From: Branchiostoma floridae
Taxonomy: Eukaryota > Chordata > Leptocardii > Amphioxiformes > Branchiostomatidae
DNA length: 64,000 nt
Reading direction: 5' to 3'
Assembly (NCBI RefSeq): GCF_000003815.2
Contig: NC_049993.1
Span: 17,265,220-17,329,219 of the forward strand
In this document: in pieces, positions 1 to 12,900 of the stretch
Numbering within the stretch: position 1 is the first letter of the stretch
Layout of the letters: every line of letters begins with the position of its first letter
Program-made: the position numbers and the translations under genes
Notes under the pieces: generated by a model
Seen by the model: only the letters and a program-made list of their open reading frames with translations
What the model was told of the DNA's origin: nothing
Database searches by the model: none

Positions 1-279
1 ATAACAAATAACAAAATATCAGTTTCCATGGGTACAATTCGTTACACACTAATAGGGCGATATCTTAATACTGGATACTACTACTTTTACTACTACTAAG
101 TACTAAGTAAGCAGTATAATCTTTCTTTAAGTTAGTAGTAGTAATATGTAAATTTTAAAGCTAATTGGTATGAAAGTGTGACTTTTAAAACTGCTTTTGC
201 ATTTTGTGCAATGTATACTAATTACAGTATTTTTACAGACTTTTATTAAACTCTCAAATGTTGTCTCGTTTCCACGTAG

Positions 280-303
280 GTTGCTAAACCATGTATCCCG
301 TAT
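280..303 (+). pseudogene. Decayed copy of the 5' end of receptor exon 1
   Basis: About 22 bases after a TAG acceptor match the start of the exon at 633 (GTTGCTAARCCATGTATCCC), then homology ends. No open frame continues. Confidence 0.6.
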
Positions 304-632
304 TCAAGTCACTAGAGAAAGACATTCCAATGACATTGAAGAAGAGTGATGGATGTCACTCGGATGTAATCTTCGCAACGCAACCATTGATTTGTCTTTG
401 AGAATTGTTTACCGGGATGTCTAATCTTAATAAGTGTACTGCAAAGCACATTCGTGATCTCCTTACAGGAATTCCCACGTCAACCAAGAGAGGTTTCAAA
501 GCAATGAACTCTGACATCTTGGCGTCGATTGGTATCAACAGTTGAGTGGTAATGCTGTAATGCAACATGCTTTGTGTTGTTCGTTAGCGTTATCACATTG
601 TGTAACGCCAAGCTTGGGTGTCTCCCCACCAG

Positions 633-852
633 GTTGCTAAGCCATGTATCCCGTGCTCAGCACGATGTGATGTGCTCGGCTGTGATCCTGACTGTGACGC
701 AGACGAGACGTACGTACATCAGGTCCTCCTCACGGGACTGGACCTGTCTCCTGTGTTGTCTGTACAAGACTCCAACACATCTATATCAACTGTACAAGAC
801 TCAAACACTTCCGTACAGGCTGTGTACTACCTCACCGTCAGAGCTGTTGCAG
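633..852 (+). CDS. Receptor exon 1 in window
   Basis: Acceptor CCACCAG at 632; the exon opens in phase 0 with VAKPCIPCSARCD and ends in phase 1 at GCAG|GTAACT. It is Cys-rich at first, then has two short repeats of the VQDSNTS type. The splice into the next exon completes a Gly codon. The homologous 5' sequence at 280-303 is a decayed copy. Confidence 0.8.
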
Positions 853-3800
853 GTAACTTTGGTCCAATGATGCTATGTTTTTATCAAGCATTCCAGCCTT
901 AACAGTGCAGCCTTGATACTTCAAATATTAAGTAAATGCTTAAAACTTCACCTGTTAACAATGTCCGTTCATTAGCTATGTTAATGAAAAGTACAATTAT
1001 ATTAATCATAATCTGAAAACTCTTTTGGGAGAGCAAACCTACCTGTGTTCAGTGTTATGTCCAGCTGGTACACAGTTGCCATTTAAAGGATGGTATAATA
1101 GGACATTTCTTCAGACATTTTGCTATCGACAAGAGAATGCTAAAAACAAGATACACAAAGATGAAAACCTGTACGTTTTGCATGTTTATTGAACAAATGC
1201 CAGTTTAGGAGCTATGTTAGTGACAAGTAACTTAGTAACTTACCTGGAAAGTGGAAACTCCTTTGGCAGATCCATTATGTCAAGCTGGCGCATTGCAAAA
1301 CCACACAGTTGCCATTGAAAACATCACATAATACAATAGGACGGTGCACATATGTCCATACATTTTGCTATCAACAACAAATTCTCACCAAAAGAAAACA
1401 GGAAAAAGAACTATAGAAGCTGTCTTACCCCCGTGATATTTCTGTGATCACCAGGCTCTGGCAGAGCGGCCATTGCGTCGTCCAACGGGATCTACATAGA
1501 CGAGACGTCACCGGTCATAGAGAACCTTTCAGCAGCCGTGCAGTTGTCATTTAAAAGATCACATTATATGTCGACAGATTGCAGATATGTTGACAGTCTC
1601 CTATCGACCAAAGATTCTAACTAAAAACAAGAAAAAAATATAGAAACTGTACCTTACCCTCTGATATTTCTTTCTGTGATCTCCAGGCTCTGGCAGAGCG
1701 GCCATCGCGTCGTCCAACGGGATCTACGTAGACGTGACGTCACCGGTCATAGAGAACCTGTTCCACGTGGATCTGTCCTGGTCACGTGACGAGCCCACCC
1801 GCTACCAGGGGGACAACAGCTCCATCGCTGTGTACTGGGAGGGCTACGACAAGGAAAGCGAGGTAAGATCAAATGTACACCTTACCGTACCATATCATAC
1901 TTAACAAGTCTTCATGAAACCACACCATACCACACCATACCATACCACGTGGATCTGTCCTGGTCACGTGACGAGCCCACCCGCTACCAGGGGGACAACA
2001 GCTCCATCGCTGTGTACTGGGAGGGGTACGACAAGGAGAGCGAGGTAAGATAACATTTGTACCTTACCGTACTTAACAAGTCTTCATGAAACCACACCAC
2101 ACCATGCCAATATTACCACGTGGATCTGTCCTGGTCACGTGACGAGCCCACCCGCTACCAGGGGGACAACAGCTCCATCGCTGTGTACTGGGAGGGCTAC
2201 GACAAGGAGAGTGAGGTAAGATCAAATGTATACATTACATTACCATATCGTACTATACTGGTCTACATGCATGTGCATGAAACCACACCATATACCATAT
2301 ATCGCATACCATACTGTACCAGGGGGACAACAGCTCCATCGCTGTGTACTGGGAGGGGTACGACAAGGAGAGTGAGGTAAGGTCAAATTTCATACCTTAC
2401 CATGCAATATGATACTATACTAGTCTACATGAAAGCACACCATACCATACTATGGCTATACTATATCATACTTACTAAAGGCAAACTAGCTACCAGGGGG
2501 ACAACAGCTCCATCGCTGTTTACTGGGAGGGGTATGACAAGGGAAGCGAGGTAAGATAACATTTGTACCTTACCGTACCATATCATACTTAACAAGTCTT
2601 CATGAAACCAGTGCCATACCATACTATACCATACCACGTGGATCTGTCCTGGTCACGTGACGAGTCCACCCGCTACCAGGGGGACAACAGCTCCATCGCT
2701 GTGTACTGGGAAGGATACCACAAGGAGAGCGAGGTACAGTACAGTGTACAATATTCATCGCTAGAAATCCCTCCAATGATTATAAAAGACCATTTTCATC
2801 ACATGCACCCTTGTATTAAGTAGATTAGTCTTATAGAACTGTTATGTATCAGTAGATGCCATGCTTTGTACCTTGTGCAATTGTTGTGCAATTTATTTTA
2901 TCATAAATATTTGTACCTTATTGTACCATATCTGGCCTATACCATACCGTCCTAGTGATGAAAGAAATTTGCCAGTTTGGCACACTTAGTCTAGGTATAA
3001 CTTATAATTTTTACTCTGCCAAATGGTGGCATTGGTGGCAAATGGGTACTACCCTGGGTGTTAGGCCCAGAAACCAGAGATCTTTGGTTGTAATCTCCTG
3101 GCATGTGCCGTTTTACCCTTGAGAAAGGTACTTTACAAGATTATCCTCACTTCACCTGGGTGTAGAACTGAGTATCTGACTTTGGTTGTTCCAACAAGGT
3201 ATTGATTATGTCATACATTTTTCTTGACAACCTGGCGTCAGGCAGTGAATTTGTTTTATGGGATTTCTTTTTATTACAAGGGAGCAAACTTTCTTAGAAC
3301 TTTCCATTTGTGTTCTATCAGGTGTCAAACACTCCATTATATTCAGATATCAATAAAGATGTATTTTGTATTACAATTCTCACAGGTAGTGGAGTGCCAA
3401 TGGGCAGTTGGAACAAGCCCTGGAGAAACGGACATCCAAAACTTCACATCGGTTGGTCCGGATCAAAACTTAGTCTACAGCGACAAGTTAGAGGGAAAAC
3501 TCAGCAACAAGCAGACGTATTACGTCACTGTGAGACTGGTCAACGGTGCTGGTCTGGTCAGCGAGAAAACTACAAGTGGTCAGTATTGGTTGTCAATTAC
3601 TGTACGTTAGGTTTGGTTTTTTACAGTGGTGTGTCATAAGTTTCGAAAACCTTGTGTCATACTCAGTCTGATAGTAGCAAACTAGTTTTCACATTCATTA
3701 TGTTTGAAAGGTAATTTTATTAGGTCATTTATCTATATATAAACATAGCTGTAGTTTGAAACTATTTTCATGACAGTTTCTTAAGAATTGGATTGTTGCA

Positions 3801-6621
3801 AATGATGCTAAATATTGTCACAGTCACTGTGATACCTGGTTAACTGCTCACTTAAACTTTCCTTTGGTCAAGTGCCCATCCTCAGACATAGACCACAAAT
3901 TAAGTTCCTTGCCATCCTAAGCCATTTCTTGCATTTCTGCTCCCATGCATGCTCATGTGCGTGTACAGTCACACATTCACAGTCACACACACACACACAC
4001 GCACGCACACACACAACAACCTCTGTCAGTACTTTTCATTGACGCCAAGATAAATACCTAACGGACTGTATCCCCACTTTGTACAGGAGTAACGGTACTA
4101 CTCGACCCACCGGACACCAGCAGCAGCAACACGACCACATCCTGTGAACAGACAGTGGAGAAAAGTTCCACACTGAGAGGCATGGACGTGGATCTGTGTG
4201 GAGACCAGGAGAAGATTGACATCTCCTGGACAAGAGTGGAGGACGACTCTGTCAACAATTATAGTAAGTTTTTGTCTTGGTCTGGGCGCGAGTAAGTATG
4301 AGTAGTACTTACTTATGCCCAGACCTCATGTAGAATCTTTGAAAGACTTACCGGTACTAAGTTTTTCATCTTGTCATCTTTAAACATCTCTTATCCAAAT
4401 TTCTTCTCTTTAACAGTGAGTTAAAGCATCCATTGATTACATTTACGAAAATTCACTTGACATAATGTACAAAATTCTTTATAGCTTTGTCATTGGTAAA
4501 AATCAACATGCGTATGACATCTACATCATCTTGACTCTTTTTGCTTTTTGTTACATCTCGCATATTTACTTTACTGTCAAATTCAACATGACGATAGCTA
4601 AAAAGTTTGATTGAATATTTTTTTGCAGTGTTCAGTGTGGGCACCTCAGAGGACAGCTCTAGTGACATCATCCCACAGACACAGGTCGGGTATAACGAGT
4701 CGGGCTGGGTGCAGGTGCTGGAGGGCGAACTGTCCTTTGGCAGGTCAAAGGTCAACATTTCGGACCTGCGCAGTCGTGCAGATGCGCCGAGTGTCAAGAC
4801 ACATCATATGTTCCAGATGGAGCCTGGCAGGTAAAAGATCTGCTTGCTTTTTTGTTTCTTTGTTTCTTCTTTATGATTATAGTAGCATTGGCGCCTTGAA
4901 AATTGTTACCCTGTATCACATTTGGTTACTTCTAATTCAGCATTTTCCTATGATTATGAAAACTTTTGCCTCTGCATGTACTATGGTGTCAAATAGACAA
5001 TAGATGAGGCTATAAGTCACTGCTATTTGTGTCCCTTTTCAGGACGTTGTTTACAAGACTGACTGCTTGCCATGCTGGTCACAAGTGTGCAGACATTACT
5101 GTAAAGAAACGAACCATACTGAGTAAGTACCGAAAGACTCTTTTTGACTAAAAACACCATTTTTAAAGTTAACAATTTCCCATACATAATTTGACATGAA
5201 TTGGCATTGGGTCTCATGCTCGTGATACAAAAGGCAGATGCAAAATCTGCATCCTTAGACAAATATCATAAACTTCAATCTACTTGTGATTGTGTAAATG
5301 ACAGAGTACTTTGTCTCAAATTGTCCACAATACGTTGCATGCTTTTTCTTCCAAACAAAACATAGGCATAGAATATACATACACATTAGTACAACAACAA
5401 AGGAATTTACTCCCCGTCTACATGTTCTAACTATCGCTATGTGACACTTTAGGACCCCAGGACAAGCTGCTAACTTTCAGGAATGGATCGTCTGAAGGCA
5501 TAGAGCTGGCACATGGGGATGGATCCGTGAATGCGTCCATCATCATAGCAAAATCTCAAGGTAAGATTTTATTGATGCAAAATCAGTTGTTTGCTCAGCT
5601 GTGTGCAGATGGTGTACGCACCAGGAACAGGTGTGTTTACCTGTGTGTGGATGGTGTTCAGCACAAAAGACAGGTGTGTTTACCTGTGTGTGGATTGTGT
5701 TCAGCACCAAGGACAGGTGTGTTTACCTGTGTGTGGATGGTGTTCAGCACCAAGGACAGGTGTGTTTACCTGTGTGTGGATGGTGTTCAGCACCAGGGAC
5801 AGGTGTGTTTACCTGTGTGTGGATGGTGTTCAACACAAGGGACAGGCGTGTTTACCTGTGTGTGGATGGTGAAACGTGTTCAGCACCAGGGACAGGTGTG
5901 TTTACCTGTGTGTGGATGGTGTTCAGCAGCAAGGACAGGTGTGTTAACGTTGTGTCTTTGTGAATGATGTTCATTGATAGAATTTTGCCACATATTCAAA
6001 CATGCAGTTACGTCCTACTTTGTTGTCAATGACAAGGATAATTTTCATAGTCCTCTGAAACCTATAGATCTTACCTTTTGTATTTTCCATACATGCTTTC
6101 TGTACTCCGACAATATCCTGCAGCAGGGTGTCTCAGACTGTACAAAGAGAAAAAGTAGCAGAAACTATATGTTTTTGTCACATTTCATTTGCCTTTGTTG
6201 AAAAGTTTGAGTCAAAGCTGTGAATGCATGATATCTTTGCTCCCATACTCATCATATTCATTAAACTGTTTTGTTTCAGACCAAGACACCGGTGTGTTTA
6301 AGCCTGGAGCTGTCGCAGCTGGTGTCCTGACTGACCGTGACGTCACTATGAGGTACACTTCCGGTAAACCTTACATCTCCAACCCTGCCTTCACCATGCA
6401 CCAGACAGACAGATTCCTCAAAAACAGGTAGGATTTGTGGTGTGCTGTTGTTGAGAGGTAATGTAGTTGCATATTGCATGTCAGCACATCTGGAAAGAGA
6501 GGGTGGACTTATTCAGGTGAAGTCATCAAAAATTGTGATCATGCATATCAGCATGTCATCAAGCAAAGAAAGCTACGTATAATTATTAGGGACAAGCGTT
6601 TTGCCTGTGTGTGTGTGTGTA

Positions 6622-6688
<67 letters not shown>

Positions 6689-6900
6689 ATGGTGTTCAGC
6701 ACCAAGGACAGGTATGTATGTTTGTGAGTGTGGATTATGTTCAGGATAAGGGACAGGTGTGTTTTCCTGTGTGTAGATGCTGTTCAGCACCAAGGACAGG
6801 TATGTATGTGTGTGAGTGTTAATGGTGTTCAGGTGCTTTACCTATGTGTAGATGGTGTTCAGCACCAAAGACAGGTCTGTGTGTGGATGGTTGTGTGTGT

Positions 6901-6950
<50 letters not shown>

Positions 6951-9900
6951 TTGGAAGATGTTCAGCACCAACACCAAGGATAGGCGTCTTTGCACTTTTG
7001 ATGTTGTGTAGTACAAAGGATGTGTTCACACCTGCTCTGATAATGCCATGAAATAGAAAGATCTGATTAATTTTTAAATGTTTGTTGAACAGAGTTCGAA
7101 AAGCATACGGCCAGTCGTTCTTCCTGGCGTCCATTGGAGGTGACGAGGTCGATGCCCCGTTAACAGTCACTGCGCATTTCAATGACTCAGCACTTCTGAG
7201 AGATGAGTTGCCAAGAGTGGTGTTCTGGGAACCAGGTAAATATGTCTTCTGAATAGAGTGAGATCCTTTAAAGAGTTCTGCAAATTTCGAAATATGCAAA
7301 CTGCACATGCACAAGACAACTGTCATTCAAGATACGTCGATGTAGGTTAGACATCCAGGTAATAAGATACACCAAAAGTATTTACTCAAGCAACTGGATA
7401 TGGTTTTGGAAACGGTCAGACGTTTCGGATAGAATCCACTATCCTTCGTCAGTGACACTGAAGTGATCTGGAAGAAACAGGTCTTTTATACTCTAACTAT
7501 GAATGAAGATGTCCATTAGGAAACGTTGTTAGACAATTCAGACAGAAGACAATTTGGATTCCAAAGAAGACTCCAGTTGCTTGGGTACATACTTTTTGGT
7601 GTAACTGTCATTCAAGCAACTGGATATGATTTTGGAAACAGGCACATGTTTTAGGAAGCATCCACTATCTTTTGTCAGGGACACTGAGCAAGGTCTGTTG
7701 ATATACAGATTTTACATATCCAGTTGCTTGAGTTACTGTGATCTTAAGTATCTTATTACTAGAATGTATAACCTTCACTTTATGCAAAATGTAATCTTTG
7801 CTGAAAGTAAAGCTGTGGTAGGAGACTTCAAAAATGTCATGCTTTGTGTAGGTAACCAGTTCATAAGTCTACAATATAATGATTATCCCATATTTTGTTT
7901 CTCAAAAGAATCAACTCCTAAAATTGGTTAATGCCATTTTCACGTAACGTCTTTACTCATTCACATCTTCCTTGTACTGCATGTAATATACTGCTGTAAG
8001 GAATTGAATTCATGGTCAATTTACCCTTACCATTGCACACAGAGTCTGAAATGTGGAAGGACGTCCATGGCACCTGCACAGACAGTACCGAAGCTGTAGA
8101 TTACAACTGGGATGACGGAACGTTCACTGTCGAGGTAAGCAATGTGTGGCAGTATTGAGAATCTTCAGTACTGTTTGTTGAATACTAGAAATAAGAATAC
8201 GTAGTAACCTACTGCATGAAATCGTGCTTGGCGGATGACGGCCATGGCCATCGAGTTGTGAAGAATGAAGTGGAGGAGATACATGTATGCAACAAGGGTG
8301 ATTGATTAGATACTAGAAGTGAAAAAACTTTCTGCCAACTAAGCTAACACTGTATATCATAAATCATAAATGATAAAGAATATGGCTTTCTCCTCCGTCA
8401 TTTGGTTTATAGGACTTTCAAATTATTTCGTACAGATTGTTACGGTTCCCTGAAACGACAACATAGCCCCTTTTTTCTCGGCTTAAAGTCTAAGAAAGCA
8501 TGTCTACATTTATGAGAGTTACTGAATTTCTCTCCCCTCAGCTCTGCTCCACCACAGCAATACGCACCCACCTCAGCCGCCGCAGTGAGCAGCGTTACTT
8601 CTCGGGCACGTCACAGTTCGCTGTCGTCATTATTAACGGAACCTTCCAGAACAAACCACCCTTATCATTGTGAAACATGAGATTAACCGAAATTATCTCT
8701 CTCCCCCTCAGCTTTGCTGGACCACAGCGGCACGCACCCACCGCAGCCGCCGCAGTGAGCAGCGATACTTCTCGGGCACGGCACAGTTCGCTGTCGTCAT
8801 CATTAACGGAACCTTCCAGAACAGGCCGCCTGTGCTGCTGTCTCCACTGCGCATGTCCATGGGCGAGGATGAGGGAACTCTGACTGCTCAACTCGTCGCT
8901 AAAGACCCGGAAGATGATGACTTGGTCTTCCGGTTGGCTGAGTTACAGGTACTCTTTCATTATCATTGTGTTTGTCTTTTATTCTATTTTATCTTTTCTG
9001 GTTTTGAATGAAGACTTTGTTTTCTGGCTGACTGGACATCTGGTATGTATATTATGATTCATTTTGAAATTCTAATTTTCTTTCATAAATTTTAACAAGG
9101 TTATTTTTCTGTCCATGTTCCTGTATGTGCGTGTGTGTGTGTTTGTGTGTGTGTGTCAAATGATAACTTGACAAGGCCAACATGGATGGCTTTATATTGG
9201 ATATATGAGTAATTCTTGATGATACCTCGACATTTCATTTTACTTTGTTCTGTTTTGTCTAGATGTAGTCCATTTTATCAATATACTTGCAACAGTGGAA
9301 TACTATTTCCTGATGCCTTCTGTTTGTTGTTTGCCTGCTGTTTGTTGCATGAAGGGTCGACAGAAGTCGGCATGGTTACATCTAATTGGCTATTCAACAA
9401 AGTAGCATGTATATACATTAGATACTTCTCATATGGTGTATATGATTCTCATTATGACTCAAAATGTTCCCACTTACTCTATCTCAGCGGGACTCTGGCG
9501 ATCTGGTTGAATTAGATGAACAAGGCACGCTGCGGTACAAACCAGCCCTGGACTTCTCAGGCTCCAGAGAGATCCCTATAACCATCTCTGAGTCACGTGC
9601 GGATGGCAATCCTCTACTCTCCACCACCCTGACGATCGTCATAGATGTCGGAGACGAAAACGACACTCCGCAGCCGTTTGTGGTCCATGAGGGAGAAGAG
9701 AAGCTGCAGGGAGCAGGAATCCTCCACCTGACGGTGGAAGAAAACCATCCTGAAAACGTTGACTTCGAGGTGCTGAGGTTCGTTGCGGGTTCCTTCGACG
9801 TTGATGCTTACGATGCGCTGACGTTGCACATCAAGGCACCCTCCAATGGAACTATTGCAGTCGGGAAACATGTGAAGGAAATTGCATTCAAAGAACCAAA

Positions 9901-12900
9901 CTGTTCGATGTCTGTGGATGCAAAGAGAAGTGAGTGGGCGGACGTCTTTAACAAGTCTTGGGCTGGTCCTGCCATCCCCTACCCATGTGAGATAGTACTC
10001 CCACACGCACCGGATCTACTGAACTGGGCCGTTGCCGCTGTGACCTACACTCCAGACCAACACTTCTTCGGAGAGGATACGGTGAAGTTCTACGCTGCAG
10101 ATGCGTACGGGGCGATGTCCAAGCTCGTAACTGTTGTCATCCATGTTCTGGAAAACCCTTGTCTGAACGGAGGAAGGTGCGTCGGACCTGAAAGCGATCC
10201 TGAATGCCAACACCAGTCGCGCAGTGACGGTTTCCATGACTACACCTGCAACTGTACGGTGGGGTTCGAGGGGAGGCACTGTGAGATCAACCCTAATGAC
10301 TGCATGCTCGACCCGTGTCCAAAGAACTACACCTGCATCGACCAGGTAATAGATTAGAAGACAAACAGCATTTTGTAGTAGAATGAAGATTATACAACAA
10401 AGAGAGAGCTGAAGTTTAAAGACTGATGTTTCCCTAGTTCATACACCTAAGTATCACAGATAAATTCATATTCCTAATGAATTTAGACAAACCTTAGATT
10501 GTAAAACATATCTGTTCCTACAACTTCAGTATCACAGTGAGAAGAAGTCAAATTCACTTAGTAGAATATGATTCTTGTGTTGCAATTGGTTGACATTGTA
10601 TATATTCCATGTATCTGGCAACTATTCTTTTGTTGTAACCTGTACTTAACCCTGTGGGTATATATATATATATATATATGTACAATAAAGGTCTTCATTC
10701 ATTTATCGACCAGGTGAACGGTTACGTGTGCCACTGTGAGCCTGGCTGGCCCTGTAATGGCCTGACGCTAGGAGAGATCGTGGGGATCACTGTCGGCTGT
10801 CTGGTTGCTCTGATCATCCTCATCGTCATCTTCAAGCTGTGGATGAAGAGACGGGCAGAGGCACGTAAAGTCTTGGACAGCCCGTAAGTACATTGTACAA
10901 GTTTTTTTCCATTAATTATCCTGTATAAAAGTATATCTATTTTGGCTATGGGTATAAATTTCCTCAGCACAGCGCTACCAAAGTGGGTTGAATCATGTGA
11001 AGACAATTAGTAGACATTTGATGGTGACGTGACTGTCATAGTGTTGCTCTCTACCTTGTACGTTGGTCCCTTAAACCTCTTTCTACATATTGGTCATGTA
11101 CTATACTACTATATGGCCTGACCTTCAGTCAATATTGACCATAGTCGAATCCTAATTGACATCAGCCCTACAGCGTCAACTGTGGCTAAACAGTCCTATA
11201 CGAGAATTACATAGGGCATGTAGGCGTAGGGAATCTGAATCCATTACTGGAGCTCTTCTAGTATCATGTGTTTTGTACCATGTACATGTATATTTATTTG
11301 GACTTTAAATGATGTGCTCTATATTGTTGTTATAGTTCATATGACCCTTACCTTCTATCTCATGACCTCAATGAAAAGCGGCCTGCAGGTCGAGTGGAAC
11401 TTCTCATGAATAAAGATTCAAACAAACAAGCAAACCCTTGATGCAAACTGTTTTAACTTAAAGATAGGCTTTGATAATTTGTGACAATCCAAGGTTGCTT
11501 CAACTGATGTATTATAACTAAAGGTATTATCTATTGAGGCAAACATCCCACTTTTAGTGCATCAATGTTCTTTTGAATTTCAGGGCAGGAAGCAATGTTA
11601 ATCTTCAGGGTCCCCTAGCACTGCCTCCGGGAGCATTCCTGAACCCGGCGTACGAGAGGATGAACTTCAACAACGTGAGGAATGTCTGGAATGAGGTGGA
11701 GGAGGTGCAGTTTCGTCACGTGGTGAGCATGACATGTGTAATGTAGCGTGCGTAGTCCAGTGGTTAGCGGTCCTGCCTCTGGTACTAGAGGTCGTGAGTT
11801 TGATTCCAGCTGTGTTGCTCACCTGACATGCACGCTACCGGAAAGGGTTACAGTCCTTAGGACAGGAGGTTAAATCGTGGTCCACTATTCATTGTCTCAG
11901 CCATCGAGAGATTGTGTAAACACAGGCTAGTGTATGTCCTGATGCAATTTCTTTGTACATAGGCCAATATATCTCTAACGCTCTTCTGAAAGAAAAACGC
12001 ATTATTTCTGACACAAACATCATTAATGTTAACTTTGCGACTAAAAGGACAACATGGGTGGAATTCAGGCCAGCAGAGAGGGTGAAATTCTTTGAAATTA
12101 GTTATGTGACCATTGATATTATTCTCTGAATTTAATTCTTGCATTCCAGGAACAGGAATGAGAACGTGGTGAGCATGTGTTATTTCTACCTACCTGCCTT
12201 ATCCTCTTCGCTCCCTTTGGTGGAGCATAAGGCACTGACAAACTTCCTGCAGTCCTTCCTATCTTGGGCCATCCATTTGATCTCATGCCACTGACCTGTC
12301 TTACGTACTGCCTTCATCTCCCCTTCTACAGTTCTTCTCCAGGTCCCTAGAGGCCTGCCTCTGTTTCGCTTCCATTGAGGAGTCCATTTGAGGGCGACAT
12401 AAGGGTGTCTGTTTTTATGCATACGCAGAATGTGTCCCAACTATTTCCAGCGTCTGCGTCTTATCTCATCTACAATGTTGGGTATACCGTGCGCGCTCAG
12501 AAACTTCTTTGTTGGAGACTCTCTGCGCCCATCGTATATATCATACATGTGTCATTTCTAGCCTGACTAGAATTGCGCTCCTAGCAGCCGGCCCCACAGT
12601 TCTCATTAACCCCAGCCAGCGAGAGATTGTGTAAACACAGGCTAGTGTATGTCCCGATGCAATTTTCCTATAACTACATACATATTAGGCCAATATATCT
12701 CTAACGCTCTTCTGAAACAAAAATGCATTATTTCTGGCACAAATATTATTAATGCTATATAACTTTGCTACAAAAAGCACATTTACACATGACTGGAATG
12801 CAAGCTAGCAGAGAGGGTGAAAGTCTTAAGTTATGTGACCATTAATATTATTCTCTAAATTCTTGTGTTTCAGGAACTCAAGGAGGCAGCACCGAATGCG

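Noticed and set aside
356-568. 70-codon minus-strand frame
   Set aside because: No recognised motif; may be part of an unknown repeat between copies of receptor exon 1.
5527-5967. Cys-rich frames up to 146 codons
   Set aside because: 43-bp minisatellite inside a receptor intron; the true exon ends at 5560.
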